The translations under genes and the position numbers were made by a program. A stretch of 64,000 nucleotides of DNA from an uncultured Lachnospiraceae bacterium (lineage in GTDB: Bacteria; Bacillota; Clostridia; Lachnospirales; Lachnospiraceae): positions 186,001-250,000 of the forward strand of contig CAMEJJ010000002.1 of the NCBI GenBank assembly GCA_945919795.1, in the 5' to 3' direction. Position 1 is the stretch's first letter, and every line of letters begins with the position of its first letter. Below, one piece after another: positions 28,786 through 38,453 of the stretch. Under the pieces are notes generated by a model. The model ran no database searches. It was not told where the DNA came from and was given only the letters and a program-made list of their open reading frames with translations.

Positions 28786-29949
28786 TTATTTTACAACACG
28801 GACACGGAATACACCTTCAACTGCATTTAATTTTTCGATTACATCATCTGTTGCAGGTGCTTCAATATCAAACATGGATACCGCATAATCACCACGTGAT
28901 TTATTTGTCATATCAGAAATATTGATATTTACATCGCCAAAACAAGCGGCAAGCTTGGTAATGGTATTGGCAATATTTTTGTGGAATACGGCAACTCGAC
29001 CGGCCTTTGAACAAATTCCCATATCAATGGCAGGATAATTAACAGAATGTGTGATATTACCATTTTCCAGATAATCAACCATTTCTTTAACACCCATTAC
29101 CGCACAGTTATCTTCAGATTCTTCTGTAGAAGCACCGATATGAGGTGTTACAATACAGCCTGCTTTACCGGTTGTAATAGTATTCGGAAAATCTGTTACG
29201 TATTTGCGAACCTTGCCCTCTTCAATGGCAGCCAGTACATCCTGTTCGTTGCATAATACGTCTCTGGCAAAGTTCAGGATTACAACACCGTCTTTCATCA
29301 TATCAATGGCAGCTTTATTGATCATGCCTTTTGTAGAATCCAAAGCCGGTACATGTACCGTAATGAAATCACATTCTTTATAGATATCCTCTACATTAAC
29401 AACATGCTTAACAGCACGTGATAAACTCCATGCTGCATCCACAGAAAGATAGGGATCATATCCGTATACTTCCATGCCTAAATTAATGGCTGCATTGGCA
29501 ATTTTTGCTCCGATGGCACCAAGTCCGATGACTCCAAGCTTTTTACCGTCAATTTCGGTTCCGGCAAATTTCTTCTTTTCTTTTTCTGCAGCTTTTGCCA
29601 CATCAGGGTTATCAGTCTGTGATTTTACCCATTCAATACCACCAACAACATCACGGGATGCCAATAACATTCCGCAAAGAACCAGTTCTTTTACAGCATT
29701 GGAGTTTGCACCGGGTGTATTAAATACAACCACACCTTTTTGAGCGAGTTCATCCAGAGGAATATTATTAACACCCGCACCTGCTCTGACAACAGCCAAA
29801 AGGTTATCAGAAAACTCCATGGAATGCATATCTGCACTTCTGACTAAGATACCCTGTGCTTCATTGATATCTTCTGTTTTTGTGTATCCTTCTCCAAAAT
29901 GGTTAAGACCAACCTGGGCAATGGGATTTAAGCAATAATACTGATACAT
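28786..29949 (-). CDS. serA: D-3-phosphoglycerate dehydrogenase
   Basis: 387 residues. Oxidises 3-phosphoglycerate to 3-phosphohydroxypyruvate, the first step of serine synthesis. Seen: N-terminal catalytic part (AVVRAGAGVNNIPLDELAQKG), Rossmann motif GVIGLGAIGAKIANAA (about 141-156), substrate/hinge segment VHVPALDSTKGMIN, the catalytic His in TPHIGASTEES, and a C-terminal ACT domain of about 70 residues (AVFHKNIANTITKLAACFGD onward) for allosteric control. It is the short SerA type with a single ACT. It follows serC with a 126-bp gap. Confidence 0.95.
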   Translation of the reverse strand: MYQYYCLNPIAQVGLNHFGEGYTKTEDINEAQGILVRSADMHSMEFSDNLLAVVRAGAGVNNIPLDELAQKGVVVFNTPGANSNAVKELVLCGMLLASRDVVGGIEWVKSQTDNPDVAKAAEKEKKKFAGTEIDGKKLGVIGLGAIGAKIANAAINLGMEVYGYDPYLSVDAAWSLSRAVKHVVNVEDIYKECDFITVHVPALDSTKGMINKAAIDMMKDGVVILNFARDVLCNEQDVLAAIEEGKVRKYVTDFPNTITTGKAGCIVTPHIGASTEESEDNCAVMGVKEMVDYLENGNITHSVNYPAIDMGICSKAGRVAVFHKNIANTITKLAACFGDVNINISDMTNKSRGDYAVSMFDIEAPATDDVIEKLNAVEGVFRVRVVK

Positions 29950-30075
29950 TTTTTATAATCCTTCTTTCCTGAAACAAATTGTTCCATGATAATTTTGATA
30001 TCTAACGGCTCATTATCATCATAATACGAACCATTTAAATCTTTTAAAAAAAATATGCAAATTAATGCACTTCAT

Positions 30076-31158
30076 TTATGAATTCTTTGCTTCGAAATCT
30101 TTCATAAATGCAACTAACTTCTCTACGCCTTCTTTGGGCATTGCGTTGTAGATAGAAGCTCTCATACCGCCAACACTTCTGTGGCCTTTTAAGTTTACAA
30201 ATCCGGCTTCTGCTGCTTCTTTTACAAATTTAGCATCTAAATCTGCATCACCGGTAACAAACGGAACATTCATTAATGATCTGTCTTCTTTTACAACTGT
30301 TCCCTTGAACATCTTGCTTTCATCAAGGAAATCATATAAAATTTTGGCTTTTTCTTCATTTTTTTCTTTCATGACAGAAAGGCCACCCATCTTCTTTAAC
30401 CATTTGAATACTTTTCCGCAAATATAAATACCATAGCAGGGAGGTGTATTGTATAAAGATTCTGCATCTGCATGGATTTTATATTTCATCATGGTAGGTG
30501 TACCGGGAAGTACATCTTCTGTAATTAAATCTTCACGGATAATCACAATTACGACACCGGCAGGTCCAATGTTTTTCTGAACGCCACCGTAAATCACACC
30601 ATATTTGGTTACATCAACAGGCTCTGAAAGGAAGCAGGAAGAAAGGTCTGCTACCAAAATTTTACCTTTTGTGTTGGGTAACGTTTTGTATTTTGTACCA
30701 TAAATGGTGTTGTTTTCGCAGATATACACATAATCTAAATCATCGGCAATATCAAGGTCGCTACAATCAGGAATATAGGAGAATGTTTTATCTGCACTGG
30801 AAGCAAGTTCTACAGCCTCACCGTAGATTTTAGCTTCCTGATATGCTTTTTTCGCCCACTGTCCTGTTACAATATAGCCGGCTTTTTTATTTTTCATAAG
30901 ATTCATGGGAATCATGGCGAACTGCAACGAAGCACCGCCCTGTAAAAACAACACTTTATAATTATCGGGAATATTCATTAATTCTCTTAAATCTGCTTCT
31001 GCTTCTTTAATGATGTTGTCATATACTTTGGAACGATGGCTCATCTCCATAACGGACATACCGCTTCCTTTGTAATCCAACATCTCATCTGCAGCTTCTT
31101 TTAATACTTCTTCAGGTAAAACTGCCGGACCTGCTGAAAAGTTATATACTCTAGACAC
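30076..31158 (-). CDS. serC: Phosphoserine aminotransferase
   Basis: 360 residues. PLP enzyme that converts 3-phosphohydroxypyruvate and glutamate to phosphoserine. N terminus RVYNFSAGPAVLPEEVL and the segment FLQGGASLQFAMIPMNL are typical; the PLP lysine lies in YGVIYGGVQKNIGPAGV (about residue 194). The C-terminal GHRSVGGMRASIYNA is the class-V aminotransferase signature of SerC. Strong ribosome site GAGGAGGG, and a consensus promoter upstream at 31229-31257. First gene of a serC-serA pair. Confidence 0.96.
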   Translation of the reverse strand: MSRVYNFSAGPAVLPEEVLKEAADEMLDYKGSGMSVMEMSHRSKVYDNIIKEAEADLRELMNIPDNYKVLFLQGGASLQFAMIPMNLMKNKKAGYIVTGQWAKKAYQEAKIYGEAVELASSADKTFSYIPDCSDLDIADDLDYVYICENNTIYGTKYKTLPNTKGKILVADLSSCFLSEPVDVTKYGVIYGGVQKNIGPAGVVIVIIREDLITEDVLPGTPTMMKYKIHADAESLYNTPPCYGIYICGKVFKWLKKMGGLSVMKEKNEEKAKILYDFLDESKMFKGTVVKEDRSLMNVPFVTGDADLDAKFVKEAAEAGFVNLKGHRSVGGMRASIYNAMPKEGVEKLVAFMKDFEAKNS

Positions 31159-31201
31159 TTAGAGTCCCTCCTCTATATTATATTATTAATCTATGTTACA
31201 G

Positions 31202-31257
31202 AATGTGCAAATGCACACTCCATGAACCATTGTAGTCTTGTATAAAATTTTCGTCAA
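31202..31257 (-). promoter_or_regulatory. Promoter and leader hairpin of serC
   Basis: On the minus strand, TTGACG (31252-31257), 17-nt spacer, TACAAT (31229-31234). Just inside the transcript a hairpin with arms GTGTGCA and TGCACAT (31202-31219) and loop TT forms near the 5' end. No T-box or riboswitch structure was found in the leader. Confidence 0.7.
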
Positions 31258-31332
31258 GAAAATATATAAAATACCTGTTACCGATGTAAAATCAAGCTTA
31301 ATATAAACAACACGATTCAGTTTATAATTATG

Positions 31333-32736
31333 CTAGTAAAACAGCACAACCGGTGTTCCCACTTCTGCCATATCATAGAGCTTACTTACTTCTGAAGTCG
31401 GCGTATTGATACATCCGTGTGATCCGTTGGTCTTATATATTTCTCCTCCGAATTTTCCACGCCAGTTTGCATCATGAATACCAATGTGATTATAAACAGC
31501 CATCCAATAAGAAACCGGAGTCTGATAATCCGGGCCAATCAAAACACGGTTACGCTGTTTAAAATAAATATAACATACACGTTCCGGTGTTCCATTTCCT
31601 CTGCCCGTGCATCCGGTTACAACCGGAGTCTTGAGCTTTATTTTTCCTTTGACATAGTAATAAAGCATCTGGTTGGTCATATCTACCTCAATATAGGTAT
31701 TACCGATATCACTTGTTCCTTTTCCCCAGCCCTTCTGACTGTAGATAGCATCAGAGGTATCACTCTTTTTGGCATTGATCAATCCAATCAGATATTCTTT
31801 TTGCTTCTTTTGGTCCAGCTTATAGCCGTAGGTTCCCTGTTCAATGGTAACCGTACCGCCTCTGGTCGGATGAAATGTCCAAGGACCACCCACACTGTCA
31901 TGTTTCTCGGCCCATCTCTCCACCGTCTTACCGATTGCATCCTCATTAATCAGAAGTTTACCATCTTCATCCATAGCAAAATCTCCGTTTTCATCTTTCT
32001 GTATCCAGGAAGCAATCACAGAAGCATCCACATGTTCATTTCCATTATAAAAACGACAGACAATTTCTGTACTCTGCAGGTCATCAATTTTTTTCCATAG
32101 CCTGAGTGTTTTTCTCATTTTTGCCGTGTATTCCATGGTTATGTAACACGCTTCTTCTTCCAGATTGACATTGGGCTTTCCTGCCAAAACAGCATCCACA
32201 ATGGTATCAACCGTCAAATCTACATCTAAAAGATTTTTGGTTTCGTCAATCAGCTTGTAACCATCCTGCGTACGCACAATCTCTACTCTTACTCTCTTCG
32301 GGTCTGTCTGATTTTTTATCAGATCCATCTCAGTAAGATAATCTCGCAATTGTGTTTCATCACAGGTCCCCTTAGGCTCTATCGTTTCATTCTGAACCGT
32401 TCCGTTGATTAAATTAATTCCCCACATAAGCGGATTCTGTTCATTCAAAATCCAATTCAAATCATCCAGATAAGAATAGGTATAATCCATTTCATCTATG
32501 GGTATAGCTATTACATTTCCGAATTTGTCTACTACAGAAAAAGTTGCCTTTTCAGTCTTTTCAACCAAATGATCATTTACTTCCTCCGGTGTCATGCCTT
32601 CCGCATAGATACCATTAATCATTACACCATTCATATACCTGCTTTGATATCTCCATGACATAAACAAATAAATGCCCAGACAAAGTATAATCGGAGTAAA
32701 AATGACAATTGCAAAAACTGTAATGACCTTTTTCAT
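31333..32736 (-). CDS. L,D-transpeptidase (YkuD domain) with N-terminal PG-binding-type region
   Basis: 467 residues. An N-terminal membrane anchor (VITVFAIVIFTPIILCLGIYLF) places the rest outside the cell. Residues 40-330 resemble the peptidoglycan-binding domains (PF12229 type) that precede YkuD in Clostridia; the start of one is GVMINGIYAEGMTPEEV. The YkuD catalytic domain (about 345-467) carries the His and Cys motif SHGCINTPT (Cys about 446). It cross-links peptidoglycan stem peptides 3-3 or attaches ligands. It lies between serC and ilvB with its own upstream region; the repeat at 32758-32928 intervenes. Confidence 0.92.
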   Translation of the reverse strand: MKKVITVFAIVIFTPIILCLGIYLFMSWRYQSRYMNGVMINGIYAEGMTPEEVNDHLVEKTEKATFSVVDKFGNVIAIPIDEMDYTYSYLDDLNWILNEQNPLMWGINLINGTVQNETIEPKGTCDETQLRDYLTEMDLIKNQTDPKRVRVEIVRTQDGYKLIDETKNLLDVDLTVDTIVDAVLAGKPNVNLEEEACYITMEYTAKMRKTLRLWKKIDDLQSTEIVCRFYNGNEHVDASVIASWIQKDENGDFAMDEDGKLLINEDAIGKTVERWAEKHDSVGGPWTFHPTRGGTVTIEQGTYGYKLDQKKQKEYLIGLINAKKSDTSDAIYSQKGWGKGTSDIGNTYIEVDMTNQMLYYYVKGKIKLKTPVVTGCTGRGNGTPERVCYIYFKQRNRVLIGPDYQTPVSYWMAVYNHIGIHDANWRGKFGGEIYKTNGSHGCINTPTSEVSKLYDMAEVGTPVVLFY

Positions 32737-32757
32737 CTTATGTACCTTTTTGTTACT

Positions 32758-32928
32758 TTTTTCAAATTGTGCGTCTGGAGAACTTTGCGTATTCTACTCA
32801 CAGACTGTATGACAACGTCAGCACTTAATGAGCAATTTATTGCGAATTTAGTACTGTTACGTTGTCATCCAAGTGAGAACGCGTCTGTGATAGAATATGC
32901 AAATTCGGAAGATGCACAATTTGAAAAA
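32758..32928. repeat. Long inverted-repeat intergenic element (third family), full copy
   Basis: Outer arms 32758-32776 and 32910-32928 pair over 19 bases with one G-U. Inward the arms continue to match with bulges: TATTCTA with TAGAATA, TCACAGAC with GTCTGTGA, TGACAACGT with ACGTTGTCA. The whole 171-bp unit could fold into one rod. It sits directly after the ilvB stop (32941) and upstream of the L,D-transpeptidase gene. Its right half recurs at 44884-44945. Confidence 0.75.
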
Positions 32929-32940
32929 GAGACTTTCTAT

Positions 32941-34620
32941 TTATTTATTTTCAGCCAGATCATCGGCATCAAATACATCACTGATTGGTGCACCGGGTGA
33001 AACCATGGGGAATACCTTATCGTCCTCATGGATGACAACTTCAATAAGAGCAGGCTGTTTACATTCCAGTGCTGCCTGAATTGCCACAGGTACATCTTCT
33101 TTTGTCTCAACTTTAAATGCTTTACAGCCCAAAGCTTCCGCAACTTTGCAATAGTCAACCGAATCATTTAAAATCGTCTGTGAATAACGGTGACCATAGA
33201 AAAGCGTCTGCCATTGTCTTACCATACCAAGCACCTGATTGTTGATAACAACTTCAATAATCGGGATATTGTATCGGGAAGCAGTTGCTAATTCCTGCAT
33301 ATTCATGCGGAAACAGCCGTCCCCAGCAATATTGATAACCGTTTTATCCGGTCTGCCGAGCTTTGCTCCAATGCAGGCTCCAAGTCCGTATCCCATAGTA
33401 CCAAGACCACCGGAAGATAAAAATGTACGTGGTTCTGAATAGTGATAGAACTGTGCTGCCCACATCTGATGCTGACCAACATCTGTTGTAATAATGGCTT
33501 CTCCCTTTGTCTCCCGATCCAAAGCTTCAATAAAATACGGACAACTCAAAGTAGAATCATCATATTTTAACGGATATTTCTCTTTTAATTCTAAAATATG
33601 CGCCATCCAGTCTTTATGCTCTGTTTTGGACACCTTTTCATTCAGCTTTAACAGAATTTCTTTTAAGTCACCTATTAAAGCGGCATCTGTTTTGATGTTT
33701 TTATTGATTTCCGCAGCATCAATATCTATATGTATAATCTTTGCACCTTCGGCAAATCTTTTCGGATTTCCGATAACACGGTCTGAAAAACGGACACCAA
33801 GAGCAATTAAGCAGTCACATTCCGATACACCGAGATTGGATGTCTTGGTACCGTGCATACCAAGCATTCCGGTATAATGAGAATCATTTCCATTAAAAGC
33901 ACCTTTACCAAGTAAGGAGTCACATACCGGTGCATCAATTTTTTCGACAAGTGCTCTTACTTCATCGGAAGCACCGGAAAGAATTGCACCACCACCGACA
34001 AAAATGTACGGTTTTTCTGCCTCATTAATCATCTTAGCTACTTCATCAATCTGAGAAACGGTGTATTTGCTCTTTTTCTCAATTTTAAGCGGTTCTACTT
34101 TGGTATATTCGGTCGTGTTTGCCGTAACATCTTTGGTAATATCAACAAGAACCGGTCCCGGCCTGCCACTTTGTGCAATATAAAAGGCTTTTCGAATGGT
34201 ATCGGCAAGCTTTGTAACATCTTTTACAATAAAACTGTGCTTGGTAATCGGCATGGTAACCCCGGCAATATCCACTTCCTGAAAGGAATCTTTTCCAAGT
34301 GCAGGAAGAACGACATTTGCAGTGATGGCAACGACCGGAATGGAATCCATGTATGCTGTTGCAATACCGGTTACTAAATTGGTCGCACCCGGTCCACTGG
34401 TTGCCATGCAGACACCAACTTTTCCGGTAGCTCTTGCATAACCGTCTGCCGCATGCGCAGCTCCCTGTTCATGGGAAGTCAGCACATGTCTGATTTCATC
34501 ACTGTGTTTATATAATGCGTCGTATACATTTAATATGGTTCCTCCCGGATATCCGAAAACCGTATCAACGCCCTGTTCTTTTAAGCATTCAATTACAATT
34601 TCTGAACCTGTTAATTGCAT
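32941..34620 (-). CDS. ilvB: Acetolactate synthase, large (catalytic) subunit
   Basis: 559 residues. TPP enzyme that condenses two pyruvates to acetolactate, or pyruvate with 2-ketobutyrate, for valine, leucine and isoleucine. Seen: N-terminal TPP-binding part with the catalytic Glu in LTSHEQGAAHAADGYARATG (about 49), central FAD/NAD-like domain, and the C-terminal TPP/Mg motif beginning NIAGDGCFRMNMQELATA. The regulatory small subunit gene ilvN is not adjacent. Start chosen by AGGGAGAG before the ATG. It is the last gene of leuB-ilvD-ilvB, separated from ilvD by repeat copy D. Confidence 0.95.
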   Translation of the reverse strand: MQLTGSEIVIECLKEQGVDTVFGYPGGTILNVYDALYKHSDEIRHVLTSHEQGAAHAADGYARATGKVGVCMATSGPGATNLVTGIATAYMDSIPVVAITANVVLPALGKDSFQEVDIAGVTMPITKHSFIVKDVTKLADTIRKAFYIAQSGRPGPVLVDITKDVTANTTEYTKVEPLKIEKKSKYTVSQIDEVAKMINEAEKPYIFVGGGAILSGASDEVRALVEKIDAPVCDSLLGKGAFNGNDSHYTGMLGMHGTKTSNLGVSECDCLIALGVRFSDRVIGNPKRFAEGAKIIHIDIDAAEINKNIKTDAALIGDLKEILLKLNEKVSKTEHKDWMAHILELKEKYPLKYDDSTLSCPYFIEALDRETKGEAIITTDVGQHQMWAAQFYHYSEPRTFLSSGGLGTMGYGLGACIGAKLGRPDKTVINIAGDGCFRMNMQELATASRYNIPIIEVVINNQVLGMVRQWQTLFYGHRYSQTILNDSVDYCKVAEALGCKAFKVETKEDVPVAIQAALECKQPALIEVVIHEDDKVFPMVSPGAPISDVFDADDLAENK

Positions 34621-34670
34621 TTTCTACTCTCCCTTAATTATAATACGTATTTCAAATAACTATATGTAGT

Positions 34671-34724
34671 ATGATACCAGGATCAAAAGTGCTTACTTTG
34701 TGCGAAGCAATCCGTTGGTATCAT
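34671..34724 (-). repeat. Copy D of the ATGATACC repeat, short internally deleted form
   Basis: Exactly 54 bp with ATGATACCA at one end and TGGTATCAT at the other. Read on the minus strand it starts ATGATACCAACGGATTGC and ends TTTTGATCCTGGTATCAT, matching both ends of the 155-bp copy C; the middle is deleted. It lies in the ilvD-ilvB gap within an operon, so it should be transcribed and could fold into a hairpin. Confidence 0.85.
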
Positions 34725-34740
34725 TTAGACATCTCTTGAA

Positions 34741-36417
34741 TTAGTTATTTTTCTTTACTTCTAATATCGCACCTCTGTTACCGCTTGTAACAAGCTCTTT
34801 ATATCTCGCAAGATAACCGGTCGTTACTTTCGGTTCACGAGGCTGCCATTTTGCTTTTCTTGCTGCTAATTCTTCATCTGATACTTTGAAATCCAGTTTC
34901 ATTTCCGGAATATTGATTGAAATGATGTCGCCTTCCTCTACAAGCGCAATCGGTCCTCCTACAGCTGCTTCCGGTGAAACGTGTCCAATGGAGGCTCCTC
35001 TGGATGCACCGGAGAAACGACCGTCTGTAATCAGGGCAACGCTTGCTCCAAGACCCATTCCGGCAATCGCAGATGTCGGATTTAACATTTCTCTCATACC
35101 GGGACCGCCTTTGGGACCTTCATAACGAATGACAACAACATCTCCGGCAACGATCTTTCCGCCTTTAATAGCCGCAATTGCGTCTTCTTCACAATCAAAT
35201 ACTCTGGCAGGTCCTTCATGCACTAGCATTTCCTCTGCAACAGCAGAACGCTTAACAACACTGCCGTCAGGAGCCAGATTACCTTTTAATACAGCAAGAC
35301 CACCTGTCTTACTATACGGATTATCGACCGGTCTGATTACCTCGGGATTTTTATTAACTGCATTTTTAATATTTTCACCAATGGTCTTTCCGGTTACAGT
35401 CATACAATCGGTATTTAACAATCCGATATCGGCCAGTTCTTTCATAACCGCATAAACACCGCCGGCTTCATTTAAGTCCTCCATATAAGTCGGACCTGCA
35501 GGAGCCAGATGACAGAGGTTCGGTGTTTTTTCACTAATCGGGTTTGCAAATGCAATATCAAAATCAAATCCGATTTCATGAGCAATGGCAGGAAGATGTA
35601 ACATACTGTTTGTAGAACAACCAAGTGCCATATCCACAGTCAGTGCGTTTAAAACAGCTTCTTTAGTCATAATATCACGAGGGCGAATATTTTTGCGATA
35701 CATTTCCATAACTGCCATACCCGCATGTTTTGCAAGCTTGATACGCTCAGAATAAACGGCAGGAATGGTTCCGTTTCCACCAAGGCCCATACCCAATGCT
35801 TCTGTTAAACAGTTCATGGAATTTGCGGTATACATACCGGAGCAGGAGCCACAGGTAGGACAGACCTTTTCTTCAAATTCACGAACTTCTTCTTCACTCA
35901 TAGTACCGGCAGCATGAGAACCGACTGCCTCGAACATGGAAGAAAGACTTCTTTTTTGACCTTTTACATGACCTGCAAGCATCGGACCACCGGATACAAA
36001 TACGGTAGGAACATTGATACGTGCAGCAGCCATCAATAAACCGGGAACATTTTTATCACAGTTTGGAACCATGACTAAAGCATCAAACTGATGCGCCAAA
36101 GCCATACATTCTGTGGAATCGGCAATCAGATCTCTGGTAACCAAAGAATATTTCATTCCGATGTGTCCCATAGCAATTCCGTCACAAACAGCAATTGCAG
36201 GAAATACAACCGGCACACCGCCTGCTTCTGCAACACCTAGTTTTACGGCATTAACAATTTTATCCAGGTTCATATGTCCGGGAACAATTTCATTGTACGA
36301 ACTTACGATACCTACCATGGGCTTTTTCATTTCTTCTTCGGTAAAACCCAATGCATTGAACAAACTTCTGTGAGGCGCCTGCGCCATCCCTGTTTTAACA
36401 TTATCACTCTTCATCAT
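34741..36417 (-). CDS. ilvD: Dihydroxy-acid dehydratase
   Basis: 558 residues. Iron-sulfur enzyme that dehydrates dihydroxyisovalerate and dihydroxymethylvalerate in branched-chain amino-acid synthesis. Family motifs: [11 protein letters not shown] (about 122-132) with a cluster-binding Cys, [19 protein letters not shown] (about 193) with another, and the C-terminal [21 protein letters not shown]. Length is normal. Two adjacent ATG codons could start it; the second may be used. It follows leuB by about 167 bp. Confidence 0.96.
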   Translation of the reverse strand: MMKSDNVKTGMAQAPHRSLFNALGFTEEEMKKPMVGIVSSYNEIVPGHMNLDKIVNAVKLGVAEAGGVPVVFPAIAVCDGIAMGHIGMKYSLVTRDLIADSTECMALAHQFDALVMVPNCDKNVPGLLMAAARINVPTVFVSGGPMLAGHVKGQKRSLSSMFEAVGSHAAGTMSEEEVREFEEKVCPTCGSCSGMYTANSMNCLTEALGMGLGGNGTIPAVYSERIKLAKHAGMAVMEMYRKNIRPRDIMTKEAVLNALTVDMALGCSTNSMLHLPAIAHEIGFDFDIAFANPISEKTPNLCHLAPAGPTYMEDLNEAGGVYAVMKELADIGLLNTDCMTVTGKTIGENIKNAVNKNPEVIRPVDNPYSKTGGLAVLKGNLAPDGSVVKRSAVAEEMLVHEGPARVFDCEEDAIAAIKGGKIVAGDVVVIRYEGPKGGPGMREMLNPTSAIAGMGLGASVALITDGRFSGASRGASIGHVSPEAAVGGPIALVEEGDIISINIPEMKLDFKVSDEELAARKAKWQPREPKVTTGYLARYKELVTSGNRGAILEVKKNN

Positions 36418-36584
36418 AATTTACCTGCCTTTTTCTTAACAAATCTCAAAACTTATATTTTCTAAAACTTTTAATTATATATGTATATCAATATTTCAAT
36501 ATATAAATATCTTTCATTACTTTTTTATATTTTTGCATTTCAATATTATATATTTTATCTTTGCTAAAGTATTGCCAATATACA

Positions 36585-37685
36585 TTACACTCTCTGTGCC
36601 AGCAAATCTCCCATCTGTTTGCAGCCCACTAGCGTAAAGCTGCTTCTTTGCGCTTCGTCCTGTGGCATAATATCAATGGTACGATAACCTTCTTTTAATA
36701 CCATGGAGACTGCGTTTTCTATCGCATCTGCTTCTTTATCCAGATCAAACGAATAACGAAGCATCATAGCTGCGGAAAGAATTGTAGCAATCGGATTGGC
36801 AATGTCTTTTCCGGCAATATCTGGTGCACTTCCGTGACTGGGCTCATATAAACCGAATTTGGTATCATTTAAAGATGCAGATGCTAACATACCGATGGAA
36901 CCGGTCACCATACTTGCTTCATCCGATAAAATGTCACCAAACATATTTTCCGTCAAAATCACATCAAACTGAGCCGGATCTTTCACAAGCTGCATTGCAC
37001 AGTTATCAACCAGCATATGTTCCAGTGTAACTTCCGAATAATCCTTAGCCACTTCCGTAACAATTTTTCTCCAAAGTCTGGATGAATCCAAGACGTTTGC
37101 TTTATCAACACTCGTGACTTTTTTGCGTCTCTTCATCGCAATGTCAAATCCCTTAATGGCAATGCGGCGAATTTCATCTTCGGAATAAGTCAGTGTATCC
37201 ACAGCGACCATTTTTCCGTCAATCTCTTCTGTCTTACGTTCACCAAAATACAAACCGCCGGTCAACTCTCTCATAATCATCATATCAAAACCGGCTTTTG
37301 AAATTTCTTCTTTTAACGGACATGCCGATGCAAGTTCATCATACAACACGGCCGGTCGAAGATTAGCAAACAAATTCAGTTCCTTACGGATTTTTAATAA
37401 GCCTGCTTCCGGTCTAAGATTAGGTGCCAGTTTGTACCAAGGACTGGTTGTGGTATTTCCGCCAATGGAACCCATCAACACCGCATCCGCCGATTTTGCC
37501 GTTGCAATCGCCTCATCCGTAAGCGGAACACCATGCACATCAATGGATGCCCCTCCCATCAGAATATCCGTAAAATCCATTTCATGTCCGAATTTTGCTC
37601 CGACGGCATCCAGTACTTTTTTTGCCTCATTCACGATTTCCGGACCAATTCCATCACCGGGAATACATACAATATTTAATTTCAT
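36585..37685 (-). CDS. leuB: 3-isopropylmalate dehydrogenase
   Basis: 366 residues from the second of two adjacent ATGs, preferred because AGGA is 6 bases before it. Oxidative decarboxylation of 3-isopropylmalate in leucine synthesis. Seen: [15 protein letters not shown] at the N terminus, the substrate-binding [26 protein letters not shown] and the metal-binding signature beginning [20 protein letters not shown]. leuA, leuC and leuD are absent from the window. First gene of the leuB-ilvD-ilvB cluster. Confidence 0.95.
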   Translation of the reverse strand: MKLNIVCIPGDGIGPEIVNEAKKVLDAVGAKFGHEMDFTDILMGGASIDVHGVPLTDEAIATAKSADAVLMGSIGGNTTTSPWYKLAPNLRPEAGLLKIRKELNLFANLRPAVLYDELASACPLKEEISKAGFDMMIMRELTGGLYFGERKTEEIDGKMVAVDTLTYSEDEIRRIAIKGFDIAMKRRKKVTSVDKANVLDSSRLWRKIVTEVAKDYSEVTLEHMLVDNCAMQLVKDPAQFDVILTENMFGDILSDEASMVTGSIGMLASASLNDTKFGLYEPSHGSAPDIAGKDIANPIATILSAAMMLRYSFDLDKEADAIENAVSMVLKEGYRTIDIMPQDEAQRSSFTLVGCKQMGDLLAQRV

Positions 37686-37688
37686 CAT

Positions 37689-37923
37689 CTATCCTCATCT
37701 TTCTAAATGATTATCATTCCTATTTTAAGCATTGGTATCTTGTCAGAATGCAATCATTTTCATATTTTAACGCTTTTAACATGTGTTCAAAAATATATAG
37801 ATAATTTTTGACCCCTATATCATACTATCATAATAGAAACCGTTTCAAATATCAACATTTTTCATACTAATTAGTCATTCTATAACCTGGTGTAATAATT
37901 TATATAAATCATGGTTATTACAC
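37689..37923 (-). promoter_or_regulatory. leuB upstream region: promoter with palindrome, no T-box
   Basis: On the minus strand, TTGATA (37850-37855), 17-nt spacer and TATGAT (37827-37832). The spacer contains the palindrome GAAAC-C-GTTTC (37836-37846), a plausible operator for a LacI-type or similar repressor. The leader of about 130 nt to leuB includes a weak match to the end of the ATGATACC repeat (TTTTTGACCCCTATATCAT at 37805-37823). I searched by eye for T-box features and found none. The rest of the 303-bp gap to yajC holds only the yajC terminator. Confidence 0.55.
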
Positions 37924-37957
37924 CAAAAAAATGGCTATGCGAACCTCACATAGCCAT
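37924..37957 (-). terminator. Terminator of yajC
   Basis: On the minus strand the arms at 37949-37957 and 37931-37939 form a 9-bp stem (ATGGCTATG/CATAGCCAT) followed by seven U. It lies 35 bp after the yajC stop codon. Confidence 0.88.
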
Positions 37958-37991
37958 TACTTGTCATTTCCCAATAAGCGAAATAACGCTT

Positions 37992-38360
37992 TTACTTTTC
38001 TTTCTTTTTCTCTTTTTTATCTTCTGCAGGAGCAGGTGCGCCGGCTTTTTCAATCTGTGCAATTGCACTTTTGCTCATCGGAATACGACAGTTTTTATTG
38101 CTACCAAATTCCACAATAACAGTGTCATCCGTAATATCAATAATCATACCGTAAAATCCGCTTGTTGTTAAAACACTGTCACCAATCTGCATTTCAGCGA
38201 GCATTGCATTGATTCTCTTCTGCTCTTTTCTCTGTGAGCCACCCATCAACCAAAACATTGCTACAATTGCTACAATCCATACAACTATATAAACAACGGT
38301 ATTCATTGGGCTCATTCCTGCATTTGCTGCATCAGCTGTACCTGATAATAAAATTCCCAT
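37992..38360 (-). CDS. yajC: Preprotein translocase subunit YajC
   Basis: 122 residues. One membrane segment (VVYIVVWIVAIVAMFWLMGG, about 26-45), followed by the conserved QRKEQKRINAMLAEMQIGDS and VLTTSGFYGMIIDI, typical YajC. The C terminus is rich in Ala, Pro and Lys. It associates with the SecDF/YidC side of the Sec translocon. It lies downstream of tgt with a 93-bp gap, the common tgt-yajC order, and a terminator ends the unit. Confidence 0.93.
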   Translation of the reverse strand: MGILLSGTADAANAGMSPMNTVVYIVVWIVAIVAMFWLMGGSQRKEQKRINAMLAEMQIGDSVLTTSGFYGMIIDITDDTVIVEFGSNKNCRIPMSKSAIAQIEKAGAPAPAEDKKEKKKEK

Positions 38361-38453
38361 AATTGGACCTCCTGTAAATTCAACTAAAAAACATCATACA
38401 CAAAACCCTGCTTTTCTTCAAGTAGTTTTGTAAATTTCATAAGTTTTTTAGAA

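Noticed and set aside
37805-37823. Possible sixth ATGATACC repeat end in the leuB leader
   Set aside because: Only TTTTTGACCCCTATATCAT resembles the right end; two mismatches in the TIR and no other end, so chance is likely.
37689-37923. T-box leader upstream of leuB
   Set aside because: No specifier loop, T-box motif or antiterminator pairing seen.
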